Positions 1-4,687 of a DNA stretch of 5,746 nt are shown here, in pieces. Below the pieces are notes generated by a model. The model saw only the letters and a list, made by a program, of their open reading frames with translations, had not been told where the DNA came from and searched no databases. The DNA is from Oscillospiraceae bacterium (GTDB lineage: Bacteria > Bacillota > Clostridia > Oscillospirales > Ruminococcaceae): NCBI GenBank assembly GCA_031253365.1, contig JAIRWE010000148.1, positions 1-5,746 on the forward strand, given 5' to 3'. Position 1 is the first letter of the stretch. Every line of letters begins with the position of its first letter. The translations under genes and the position numbers were made by a program.

Positions 1-142
1 CGTAAAAACATAAGGCGAAGAAAAAAACATACGCCGCCGCCGCGATGTGTACGCGCATATTCCGTTCGTGCCGCACGCAGAAGGCGACGCCGCAAAACGC
101 GCAAACAAAACTTTTTTTCAGTCCGCCGCGCTTTTTGTTCAT
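1..142 (-). CDS. dgkA: Undecaprenol/diacylglycerol kinase, N-terminal part (cut by window edge)
   Basis: Membrane lipid kinase of the DgkA family; in Gram-positive bacteria this enzyme usually phosphorylates undecaprenol to supply the carrier lipid for wall synthesis. Only the first 47 codons are in the window. The translation begins MNKKRGGLKKSFVCAFCGVA and contains E26-R-N-M-R-V-H32, the conserved ERNxRxH segment of the family, followed by the start of a hydrophobic helix (Ala/Val/Phe-rich, residues 33-47). The ATG (142-140) overlaps the ybeY stop in an ATGA arrangement, and a GGAGG lies 5 nt upstream inside the ybeY end, so translation is probably coupled. The ERN motif and the position after phoH-ybeY make the identity fairly secure; the C-terminal part cannot be judged. 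Confidence 0.85.
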   Translation of the reverse strand, partial: MNKKRGGLKKSFVCAFCGVAFCVRHERNMRVHIAAAAYVFFFALCFY

Positions 143-600
143 GGCTGCCTCCGGATTATCCCCAGCTTTTCGAGGATTAAGTTTTGCCTCGCGAACATGA
201 CCCGTTCGTCCTCTTTCCTTATATGGTCGTAACCCAGCAGGTGCAACATTCCGTGAACCGTCAGAAACGCCAGCTCCCTGTCTATGCCGTGCCCGTACCG
301 CGAAGCCTGCCGCGCCGCCGTTTGCGCCGAGATGACAATATCCCCGAGGACAACCGCCTTCGTGTCGGGGTTGGGGTCGCCCGACAGGAAGGAAAGCACG
401 TCCGTGGGGCGGTCGATTTTTCTGTAACGGCGGTTAAGGGAGCGGATTTCCTCGTCGGAAACAAGGCTGAGCGACGTTTCGGCGAGATAGGCGAAGCGTT
501 CCGTTGACAGCACCGCGTTGCAGCACTTGAAAGCGAGCGGACGAAAATTATACCCCGATTTTACTTTGTCGTTATACAACAGCTTCAAGTTAATGGACAT
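139..600 (-). CDS. ybeY: Endoribonuclease YbeY, rRNA maturation factor
   Basis: Zinc-dependent single-strand endoribonuclease of the UPF0054 family, acting in the cytoplasm in 16S rRNA 3'-end maturation and ribosome quality control. The 153-aa protein has the expected length. The signature H116-G-M-L-H120-L-L-G-Y-D-H126 gives the three zinc-binding histidines. The upstream conserved block is also present: LNRRYR (55-60), TDVLSFL (66-72, usually TDVLSFP) and GDIVIS (86-91). The ATG at 600 directly abuts the phoH stop codon (TGA 603-601) with no spacer, and a GGAGG lies 9 nt upstream within the phoH end. The start of dgkA overlaps its stop by 4 nt. All this points to one tightly coupled transcript. 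Nothing is missing or unusual. Confidence 0.96.
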   Translation of the reverse strand: MSINLKLLYNDKVKSGYNFRPLAFKCCNAVLSTERFAYLAETSLSLVSDEEIRSLNRRYRKIDRPTDVLSFLSGDPNPDTKAVVLGDIVISAQTAARQASRYGHGIDRELAFLTVHGMLHLLGYDHIRKEDERVMFARQNLILEKLGIIRRQP

Positions 601-1608
601 TCAGGGCGTCCTCCGGGAATCCTTCTTCGGTGATTTTCGGAAATATTTCGGGTTTTCCGGTTTCGCGTGTTTTTCGTAAGCCTTTACTATTTCCTGAACC
701 AACTTGTGCCGCACGACGTCCTTGTCGGTAAAGCGGCATAACGCCACGGAGTCTATTCCTTCGAGAACCTTGACGGCGTCCACCAAACCCGAACGCTTTG
801 CGTCGGGAAGGTCAATCTGGGTTATGTCGCCCGTGATGACCATTTTACTGTTAAAGCCGAGCCGCGTCAGGAACATTTTCATTTGTTCGGGGGTGGTGTT
901 TTGCGCTTCGTCAAGGATAATGAAGCTGTCGTCAAGCGTTCTGCCCCTCATATAAGCGAGCGGCGCGACTTCGATGGCGCCCCTTTCTATGTGTTTCGCG
1001 AACGCTTCCGCCCCCATCATGTCGAACAGCGCGTCATAAAGCGGGCGAAGGTACGGGTCAACCTTGTTTTGCAAATCGCCGGGCAAAAACCCCAGTTTCT
1101 CCCCCGCTTCCACGGCGGGGCGGGTAAGGATAATCCTGTGCGCTTCCTTCGCCTTGAAGGCGCGGACCGCCTGCGCGACGGCGAGATAGGTTTTGCCCGT
1201 TCCGGCGGGACCCACCCCGAATATGACCGTGTTGTTCCTGATTTTTTCAATGTAGCGTTTCTGCCCCACGGTCTTAGGGCGGACGGGCTTGCCCGTAAAA
1301 GTCACGAAAACGCAGTCCCCGTCCAACGAGGAAAGTTCGCCCGCCTGACCGTCGCGCGTCATATCCGCGATATAACGGACGTTTTGCTCGTTAAGCGGTT
1401 CCCCCCGTTTGAGAAGACCGAGCATATTTTCAATCGCGGTCGCGGCGCCGCCGACGTCCCCGTCTTCGCCGGTGATTTTGATTTCGCCGTCCCTGCCGAT
1501 GATTTTCACGCCGAAGCGCGCGCTTATGATATTTATGTTTTTGTCAAAATCGCCGAAAAGCGCCCGCGTTTCCTCCATGCTGTCCGAAATAAGCGTCTTT
1601 TCCGTCAA
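601..1608 (-). CDS. phoH: PhoH family ATPase (PhoH/PhoL type)
   Basis: Cytoplasmic P-loop ATPase of the PhoH family, a conserved neighbour of ybeY and thought to act in RNA metabolism; its exact biochemical role is not settled. I start it at TTG (1608-1606), giving 335 aa. Numbered from there: an N-terminal KH-like region (about 1-70, with ALFGDFDKNINIISARFGV), Walker A GPAGTGKT (133-140), an RGRTL segment (221-225), Walker B FIILDEAQ (229-236; D233, E234) and the conserved GDITQIDLP (260-268). The frame is open to an ATG at 1680, but a well-formed promoter (TTGCTT-17-TATAAT) sits at 1680-1652, so that ATG lies upstream of the expected transcript start near 1645. The residues after the TTG (TEKTLISDSMEET) resemble the usual family N-terminus. 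The sequence before the TTG (GGGAAGTGGGG) is only a moderate ribosome binding site. The tail after residue 310 is basic and variable. Confidence 0.93.
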   Translation of the reverse strand: MTEKTLISDSMEETRALFGDFDKNINIISARFGVKIIGRDGEIKITGEDGDVGGAATAIENMLGLLKRGEPLNEQNVRYIADMTRDGQAGELSSLDGDCVFVTFTGKPVRPKTVGQKRYIEKIRNNTVIFGVGPAGTGKTYLAVAQAVRAFKAKEAHRIILTRPAVEAGEKLGFLPGDLQNKVDPYLRPLYDALFDMMGAEAFAKHIERGAIEVAPLAYMRGRTLDDSFIILDEAQNTTPEQMKMFLTRLGFNSKMVITGDITQIDLPDAKRSGLVDAVKVLEGIDSVALCRFTDKDVVRHKLVQEIVKAYEKHAKPENPKYFRKSPKKDSRRTP

Positions 1609-1651
1609 TGCCCCACTTCCCTTCGGAGGTTGCCTTTTGCTCTCTGCGCCA

Positions 1652-1680
1652 ATTATACCACGTTTCGCGAAAAAAAGCAA
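1652..1680 (-). promoter_or_regulatory. Promoter of phoH-ybeY-dgkA
   Basis: On the minus strand: -35 TTGCTT (1680-1675), a 17-nt spacer, and -10 TATAAT (1657-1652) preceded by TGG, i.e. an extended -10. The expected transcript start is near 1645, giving a leader of about 37 nt to the TTG start at 1608. The -35 hexamer overlaps the U-tract of the preceding terminator. Confidence 0.75.
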
Positions 1681-1714
1681 GCGGCTTAACGCGAAAAAGG
1701 CTTTCGCAAGCCGC
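1670..1714 (-). terminator. Intrinsic terminator of the padR operon
   Basis: A long imperfect hairpin: outer stem GCGGCTT/AAGCCGC (1681-1687 with 1708-1714), a 3-nt bulge AAC, inner stem GCGAAA/TTTCGC (1691-1696 with 1702-1707) and a 5-nt loop. In the minus direction it is followed by TTGCTTTTTTT (1680-1670), a usable U-tract for transcripts from the upstream membrane-protein gene. In the plus direction it is followed by a run of 13 T (1718-1730), so it could also stop antisense transcription. Confidence 0.7.
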
Positions 1715-1717
1715 CCG

Positions 1718-1746
1718 TTTTTTTTTTTTTGTTTTTGTTTTTTTTT
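1718..1746. repeat. Homopolymeric T/A tract
   Basis: Plus strand reads T13-G-T5-G-T9, bracketed by CCCG and CGGG. It lies between the stop codon of the membrane protein (TAA 1755-1753) and the terminator hairpin. In the minus-strand mRNA it is an A-rich 3' segment. Such runs are prone to replication slippage and to sequencing length errors, so the exact length is uncertain. Confidence 0.8.
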
Positions 1747-1752
1747 CGGGTA

Positions 1753-2679
1753 TTATTTTTTTCCGCTCGTCGCGAACTGCAAAAGCAGCTGCGCCGTCAC
1801 TGCGGCCATGAACACCAGCCAGCCGGGGTGCCACGCGCCGAAAACAAAGCCGATAAACATATAAAGCGAAGCCGCCGAAATCCATATAACCCCGCTCAGC
1901 AACCCGAACCTTTCGTTTTCCGCGAATTTTTCGTTTTCCGCGAACTGTTCCGAAAGCTCTTTGTCGACCCATCTTTTGAACCACGGTTTTTGGCGGTCTT
2001 CCATCGTTAAACCGAGATAAATCAAAACAGCCGTTCCGATAACGACGGGCAGGGCGACCGTTCGCCCGGCGTGAAGCGCCTGTTCGGATTTGACGTGTTT
2101 GCCCCAATCGTAATTTTTCAAATTCGCGGTGGATATGCCCGCCATGAACTCGCCCGCCCCGAACAAAATCCCCGCCGATATTAAACCGACGGCCAGCGCG
2201 AACAACAAGCCTTTTTCTTTTTTCATGGGGTATACGGAAGGAGAATCCTGCGTCAGCCCCAAGTAGGTGTAAGCCGCCGCCGAAATCGCGATAAACGGCG
2301 CCGCCGTCATTAAGATTGTCCCCAGATTGTCGGTTTTCCCCCACGCGAAAAGGGTCGCGATTATCCCGATTATCGCTACGGCGGTCACCGCGGCGTAGCC
2401 GACGGCGTGGAATTTGTCCAACGGCTTGTTTTGCGAAAAGAAACCGCTGATGATTTCCCGCCGTTTTTTCATTCCGGCAAGCTCGGCGATTTCGGCTAAG
2501 TCGCCGAGTTCGGCAATCACCTTCGCGGCGGCTTCGTCTTCGCCCATCCCCTTCTCGATAAGGTCGCGGGCGCGTTCAAGCGTATTCGCCGTAACTTCCT
2601 CGCGAAAGTCGTTTAACTGCGGCGTTTCCTCATAACCGGCGAACAGCTCCGCCGCCGCCGATTTAATCCTGTCTTCCAT
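1753..2679 (-). CDS. PadR-associated six-helix membrane protein with N-terminal permease-prefix/HAAS-like domain
   Basis: Integral membrane protein of unknown activity, 308 aa from ATG 2679. Residues about 1-75 are charged and helical, with the pattern NDFREEV...RARDLIEKGMGEDEAAAKVIAELGDLAEI, resembling the permease-prefix (PPD1)/HAAS-type regulatory domain found in proteins encoded next to PadR repressors. Six hydrophobic segments follow at about 92-113, 119-142, 157-177, 207-225, 259-281 and 284-302. A hydrophilic loop at about 226-258 carries the duplicated FAENEK/FAENER. The frame is open to 2724, but GGAGG (2691-2687) lies 7 nt from ATG 2679 and only 1 nt from ATG 2685, so 2679 is preferred; it sits 2 nt after the padR stop. 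No ATP-binding or transport motif is visible. It is probably repressed by the co-transcribed PadR. The family assignment rests on pattern and context only. Confidence 0.75.
   Translation of the reverse strand: MEDRIKSAAAELFAGYEETPQLNDFREEVTANTLERARDLIEKGMGEDEAAAKVIAELGDLAEIAELAGMKKRREIISGFFSQNKPLDKFHAVGYAAVTAVAIIGIIATLFAWGKTDNLGTILMTAAPFIAISAAAYTYLGLTQDSPSVYPMKKEKGLLFALAVGLISAGILFGAGEFMAGISTANLKNYDWGKHVKSEQALHAGRTVALPVVIGTAVLIYLGLTMEDRQKPWFKRWVDKELSEQFAENEKFAENERFGLLSGVIWISAASLYMFIGFVFGAWHPGWLVFMAAVTAQLLLQFATSGKK
1909..1944 (-). repeat. 18-bp tandem duplication inside the membrane protein gene
   Basis: Two adjacent copies (1909-1926 and 1927-1944), identical in the last 16 of 18 bases. They encode FAENER and FAENEK in the cytoplasmic-looking loop before the fifth membrane segment. 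The reading frame is kept, so it is a simple in-frame duplication. Confidence 0.7.
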
Positions 2680-2681
2680 AA

Positions 2682-3026
2682 TCATTCCTCCAACAACGCT
2701 GAAATTATTTTCGCCGTGAAACACCAGTCGATTTTATTCCGTTTCAGCAGGTCAAGCCCTTTTTCGGTGATTGTGTAATACCGCCTGCGCCCGCCCCGCG
2801 TTTCGTCGCCCCAGTAAGACGCAATCGCGCCGTCTTGCTCCAACCGCTTGAACGAGGCGTAAAGCGTGGCTTCTTTAAGCTCGTAACGCTCGCCCGTCTT
2901 TTCGGTAATCGCTTTGCGGACTTCATAACCGTAGCGGTCTTTTTTCGATAAAAGCTGCAATATTATCGTGTCGGTATGCCCGCGCAAAAGGTCGGACGAA
3001 ATCCTTCCCGTTTCTTCCTCAGACAA
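2682..3026 (-). CDS. PadR family transcriptional repressor
   Basis: Winged-helix DNA-binding regulator, 114 aa, the short PadR type with a small C-terminal dimerisation helix. Diagnostic segments: DLLRGHTDTIILQLLSKKDRY (12-32), GYEVRKAI (33-40), the recognition region ELKEATLYASFKRLEQDG (49-66, usually ELxEGTLYPxLxRLExxG) and the wing with YW...RGGRRRYYTITEKG (71-90). It starts at TTG (3026-3024), 9 nt after an excellent Shine-Dalgarno sequence GGAGGTGAT (3040-3032); no in-frame ATG competes near it. The gene is followed after 2 nt by the membrane-protein gene, the usual partner arrangement. A palindrome over its -10 box suggests autorepression. The inducing ligand cannot be inferred. Confidence 0.93.
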   Translation of the reverse strand: MSEEETGRISSDLLRGHTDTIILQLLSKKDRYGYEVRKAITEKTGERYELKEATLYASFKRLEQDGAIASYWGDETRGGRRRYYTITEKGLDLLKRNKIDWCFTAKIISALLEE

Positions 3027-3047
3027 ATTGTATCACCTCCCAACGTA

Positions 3048-3064
3048 TAATATAACATATATTA
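3048..3064. promoter_or_regulatory. Candidate PadR operator (palindrome over the -10)
   Basis: TAATATA-TGT-TATATTA, a 7-bp perfect inverted repeat with a 3-bp centre, covering the padR -10 box. Position and symmetry suit an autorepressor site. The sequence is low-complexity AT, so the palindrome may be fortuitous. Confidence 0.4.
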
Positions 3065-3077
3065 CTATATCTGTCAA
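3049..3077 (-). promoter_or_regulatory. padR promoter
   Basis: Minus strand TTGACA (3077-3072), a 17-nt spacer, TATATT (3054-3049). The expected start near 3042 leaves a very short leader that begins almost at the Shine-Dalgarno sequence. The region is AT-rich and shares its upstream side with the divergent tRNA promoter. Confidence 0.75.
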
Positions 3078-3099
3078 CATACTTTTGAAATTTTTTTGC

Positions 3100-3128
3100 T
3101 TGACAAGAATATGAAAACATGGTAGAAT
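3100..3128 (+). promoter_or_regulatory. Promoter of tRNA-Leu
   Basis: Consensus TTGACA (3100-3105), a 17-nt spacer, TAGAAT (3123-3128). The expected start is near 3135, about 20 nt upstream of the mature tRNA. It is divergent from the padR promoter, with 22 bp between the two -35 boxes. Confidence 0.85.
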
Positions 3129-3155
3129 GACCGTTGTGAGACTCGCGGGTTTTGC

Positions 3156-3238
3156 GCGAAGGTGGTGGAATGGCAGACACGCTACTTTGAGGGGGTAGTG
3201 GGCGTTAGCCCGTGTGGGTTCAAGTCCCATCCTTCGCA
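3156..3238 (+). tRNA. tRNA-Leu (anticodon GAG)
   Basis: Class II tRNA. Acceptor stem GCGAAGG (3156-3162) pairs with CCTTCGC (3231-3237), with discriminator A3238. The D arm contains GGAATGGCAGAC. The anticodon stem CTACT/GGTAG encloses the 7-nt loop TTGAGGG, with anticodon GAG at 3189-3191, U33 before it and G37 after it; GAG reads CUC/CUU leucine codons. The long variable arm is GGGC-GTTA-GCCC, and the T arm is GTGGG-TTCAAGT-CCCAT (3214-3230). The discriminator is followed by GCC, so CCA is not encoded and must be added after transcription. Confidence 0.95.
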
Positions 3239-3357
3239 GCCGAGAACCTCGGCTCGCATGAAGCACACCGAAAAATTGTGCGAAGTACGGGCGCGGTCTG
3301 TTTTGCCGGCGGAACCTCGTCGGTTGACGGTTCAAGTTTTCAAGCAGCAAGGAAAAA
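3239..3357 (+). other. Structured 119-nt trailer between tRNA-Leu and its terminator
   Basis: No convincing protein-coding frame on either strand. The stretch should be transcribed with the tRNA, since there is no terminator until 3358. It begins with hairpin GCCGAG-AAC-CTCGGC (3239-3253) immediately after the discriminator base. Further possible stems are GCACA/TGTGC (3263-3267 with 3277-3281) and CCGGCG/CGTCGG (3306-3311 with 3318-3323, one G-U pair). It ends in an A-rich run. It may be a plain processed trailer or a small RNA. I recognise no RNA family in it. Confidence 0.45.
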
Positions 3358-3385
3358 CCGGGGCGGTATGCCCCGGCTTTTTTTT
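3358..3385 (+). terminator. Terminator of tRNA-Leu transcript, likely bidirectional
   Basis: Perfect 7-bp stem CCGGGGC/GCCCCGG (3358-3364 with 3370-3376), 5-nt loop, then C and eight T (3378-3385). On the minus strand the same hairpin is followed by TTTTT (3357-3353), so it can also end the convergent two-gene transcript coming from the right. Confidence 0.9.
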
Positions 3386-3423
3386 CGTCTATTGTTATCA
3401 CCATATTACTTGCCGCACCTTCG

Positions 3424-3450
3424 CCGCTTGCGCCCGTTATACCGCCGCCC
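3424..3450. repeat. 27-bp direct repeat, left copy
   Basis: Matches 4001-4027 at 25 of 27 positions without gaps, at a distance of 577 bp. This copy covers the end of the 77-aa gene and supplies its last codons (R-A-A-V) and its stop codon. Its -10-like box reads TATAAC instead of TATAAT, and no -35 is present. Confidence 0.8.
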
Positions 3451-3670
3451 TCTTTCGCTCCGTTTGTTTGAGCTGATTGAACGAGCAACCGGGGCAAGTG
3501 ATTGCGGCGCGTTCGTCCGTAACCATCCCCGCGTCAAATATGTCTGCAAAGTCGTTGAGAATACTTTTGTTTATTAAACCGCCGCCCGGTCCGATAACCA
3601 TTTGTATATCATAACAAATGGTTTCGTCTATTTCCGTATTCACAAGCGGACACGTATATTCAGCTTCCAT
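3437..3670 (-). CDS. Small four-cysteine protein, function unknown
   Basis: A 77-aa soluble protein I do not recognise. Cysteines sit at C7 (T-C-P-L), C19 (I-C-Y), C59 and C62 (TCPGC), suggesting a zinc site made from an N-terminal pair and a C-terminal CxxC; a glycine-rich stretch GPGGG lies at 27-31. ATG 3670 has a good GGAGG 9 nt upstream. The first 11 nt overlap the end of the preceding gene in another frame, so the two are probably translationally coupled. The basic last residues and the stop fall in a repeated sequence that also contains the module's promoter, so the C-terminus may have been shaped by recombination. Transcription probably ends at the hairpin at 3358-3376. A partner or immunity role for the upstream protein is speculation. 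Confidence 0.7.
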   Translation of the reverse strand: MEAEYTCPLVNTEIDETICYDIQMVIGPGGGLINKSILNDFADIFDAGMVTDERAAITCPGCSFNQLKQTERKRAAV

Positions 3671-3992
3671 TTTTCATTACCTCCAATATTGCGTGGATTT
3701 CCGGACCGAATTTTTCTTTTCCGTATGCGGATATTAGCCGCCTTTCTTCATCAAGCAAAACCGCGTTACCGTCGCCGGAAACATACAGCGAGCGGTTGCC
3801 TTGGTCGAACATGACGACGGCGTTGTCAATATAGCCTTGCGCCTGCGCTTTCGTTACGCCATGTTTCAGCGCGTGTTTATTCACGGACGCAATTTTCATC
3901 GGCACCGCTTTTTTTGCCTCGCCGATGTTCGGGTTTACTATGCCTTGGCTTTTCAAGTCGTTTATCTTATTGTTGACCGCCGCGTAATTCAT
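3660..3992 (-). CDS. Uncharacterised 110-aa protein, possibly BECR/phage-nuclease-like
   Basis: Soluble protein of unknown role. An N-terminal stretch (NNKINDLKSQGI) is followed by a basic segment (27-44) containing H40 and H44 (NKHALKHGVTKAQ), then the block FDQGN (62-66) and SGDGNAVLLD (72-81), and a C-terminal helix ending EVMKNGS. The order of His-rich helix, short beta strands and a final SAYGKEKFG segment reminds me of the small phage-associated Barnase/EndoU/ColicinE5-D/RelE-like domains, but this is a weak resemblance from memory. The frame also offers GTG at 4001. The promoter at 4041-4013 predicts a start near 4006, which leaves no ribosome binding site for GTG, whereas ATG 3992 has GGTGGAG just upstream, so I choose 3992. 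It is the first gene of a two-gene transcript. Confidence 0.7.
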   Translation of the reverse strand: MNYAAVNNKINDLKSQGIVNPNIGEAKKAVPMKIASVNKHALKHGVTKAQAQGYIDNAVVMFDQGNRSLYVSGDGNAVLLDEERRLISAYGKEKFGPEIHAILEVMKNGS

Positions 3993-4000
3993 CTTCTCCA

Positions 4001-4027
4001 CCGCCTGCGCCCATTATACCGCCGCCC
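4001..4027. repeat. 27-bp direct repeat, right copy
   Basis: Partner of 3424-3450 (25/27 identical). This copy contains the -10 box and start region of the two-gene module's promoter. Together the copies bracket the module almost exactly. Confidence 0.8.
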
Positions 4028-4041
4028 GGCGCGTTTGTCAA
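4013..4041 (-). promoter_or_regulatory. Consensus promoter of the two-gene module
   Basis: Minus strand TTGACA (4041-4036), a 17-nt spacer, TATAAT (4018-4013): a perfect match to the housekeeping sigma consensus at both boxes and spacing. The expected start near 4006 gives a leader of about 14 nt to ATG 3992. A promoter this strong on two small unknown genes is notable. Confidence 0.85.
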
Positions 4042-4058
4042 GCGAGATACCGAGCGGG

Positions 4059-4077
4059 TTCTGAAAATTTTTCAGAA
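4059..4077. promoter_or_regulatory. 19-bp perfect palindrome, candidate operator
   Basis: TTCTGAAAA-T-TTTTCAGAA: 9-bp perfect arms around a single central base. It lies 18 bp upstream of the minus-strand -35 box (4041) and 12 bp upstream of the candidate ECF -35 element (4090). A one-base centre suits a homodimeric DNA-binding protein better than an RNA hairpin, and no T-run follows it in either direction. The regulator is unknown. Confidence 0.5.
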
Positions 4078-4089
4078 AAATCGGGGAAC

Positions 4090-4116
4090 GGAAACTTTTT
4101 CTTTTTTTCAATCGTT
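4090..4116 (+). promoter_or_regulatory. Candidate ECF-type promoter of the sigma operon
   Basis: GGAAAC (4090-4095) followed by T-rich sequence, a 17-nt spacer and CGTT (4113-4116). This resembles the AAC-containing -35 and CGT-type -10 of ECF promoters and suggests autoregulation by the sigma factor encoded next. No good TTGACA/TATAAT promoter is visible between 4042 and 4140. Resemblance only; the specificity of this sigma is unknown. Confidence 0.45.
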
Positions 4117-4140
4117 CTATTAACAGGAGGCGAAATTATC

Positions 4141-4671
4141 ATGATAACACAAATCCGATTAAACCGCGAAGCGCCGAACATTATGTCCGAGGGACACGAC
4201 GCGGAGTACGCCGCCGTCGAGGAATACGGCGCGGAGTACATCGTCGGGGAATACGGCGACATGATGTACAAGCTCGCGACGGCGTATCTGAACAACCGTT
4301 CCGACGCGTTTGACGCGGTTCAGGACGTTTTGCTCGCGGTTCACGTCAAAAAGCCCGTCTGGAACGACCGCGACCACGTCAAGCCGTGGATAATCCGAGC
4401 GGTAATCAACAAGTGCCGCGATTACAACAAGAACCCGTGGAACAAGAACAGCGTCAATTTAAGCGAGGCATACGGCGTTTCGGCGGACGACGCCGACTAC
4501 GGCTTGCAGGAAACGCTGGCGAACCTTCCGCGACAGTACAGGATTCCGCTGTATCTGCACTATTACGAGGGGTATAAAATCAAGGAAATCGCGGAGATTT
4601 TGAAAGTCGGCGAAAGCGGGGTCAAGAAACGGCTTGTCAAAGGGCGCGAAATGCTCAAAAATCTTTTATAA
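4141..4671 (+). CDS. ECF-type RNA polymerase sigma factor
   Basis: Extracytoplasmic-function sigma-70 factor, 176 aa, which redirects RNA polymerase to a small regulon. Region 2 covers about 33-96: GDMMYKLATAYL, DAFDAVQDVLL (56-65, core-binding DxVQDV type) and HVKPWIIRAVINKCRDY (79-95, the usual xxxWLxRIxxNxxxD of -10 recognition). Region 4 covers about 121-175: LPRQYRIPLYLHYYEGYKIKEIAEIL and the helix-turn-helix GESGVKKRLVKGREML (157-172). Regions 1 and 3 are absent, as expected. The ATG at 4141 has AGGAGG (4125-4130) 10 nt upstream; M15 is a possible alternative. It resembles the Firmicutes ECF factors that are controlled by membrane anti-sigma factors. The next gene begins 16 nt after its stop with its own ribosome binding site, so that membrane protein is the natural candidate partner. 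Confidence 0.93.
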   Translation: MITQIRLNREAPNIMSEGHDAEYAAVEEYGAEYIVGEYGDMMYKLATAYLNNRSDAFDAVQDVLLAVHVKKPVWNDRDHVKPWIIRAVINKCRDYNKNPWNKNSVNLSEAYGVSADDADYGLQETLANLPRQYRIPLYLHYYEGYKIKEIAEILKVGESGVKKRLVKGREMLKNLL

Positions 4672-4687
4672 CAAAGGAGAAAACATC

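Noticed and set aside
883..1689. Long plus-strand open frame (268 codons) opposite phoH
   Set aside because: It is fully antisense to a gene with clear Walker motifs and has no ribosome binding site or recognisable protein pattern. The length follows from the codon bias of phoH.
1544..2344. Minus-strand open frame of 266 codons overlapping phoH and the membrane protein gene
   Set aside because: It runs through the terminator and the phoH promoter in another frame and is rich in Arg/Gly; a shadow of the membrane-protein gene.
2680..2724. Upstream start codons for the membrane protein (2724 or 2685)
   Set aside because: The Shine-Dalgarno sequence at 2691-2687 is correctly spaced only for ATG 2679, and the extra residues lie within padR coding sequence.
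3329..3337. GGTTCAAGT, the T-loop sequence of the tRNA, repeated in the trailer (possible tRNA remnant or attachment site)
   Set aside because: Only 9 bases match and no acceptor or anticodon stem can be built. The tRNA 3' end is not duplicated elsewhere in the window and there is no integrase.
3280..3357. Possible SRP (4.5S/scRNA) RNA because of TTCAAG...AAGCAGCAAGG
   Set aside because: The conserved GGTCAGG...GGAA...GCAGC domain IV with its tetraloop stem cannot be formed; the 5' side of the internal loop is missing.
3033..3497. Minus-strand open frame of 154 codons across the tRNA region
   Set aside because: It is antisense to the tRNA, its terminator and its promoter, with no protein-like composition.
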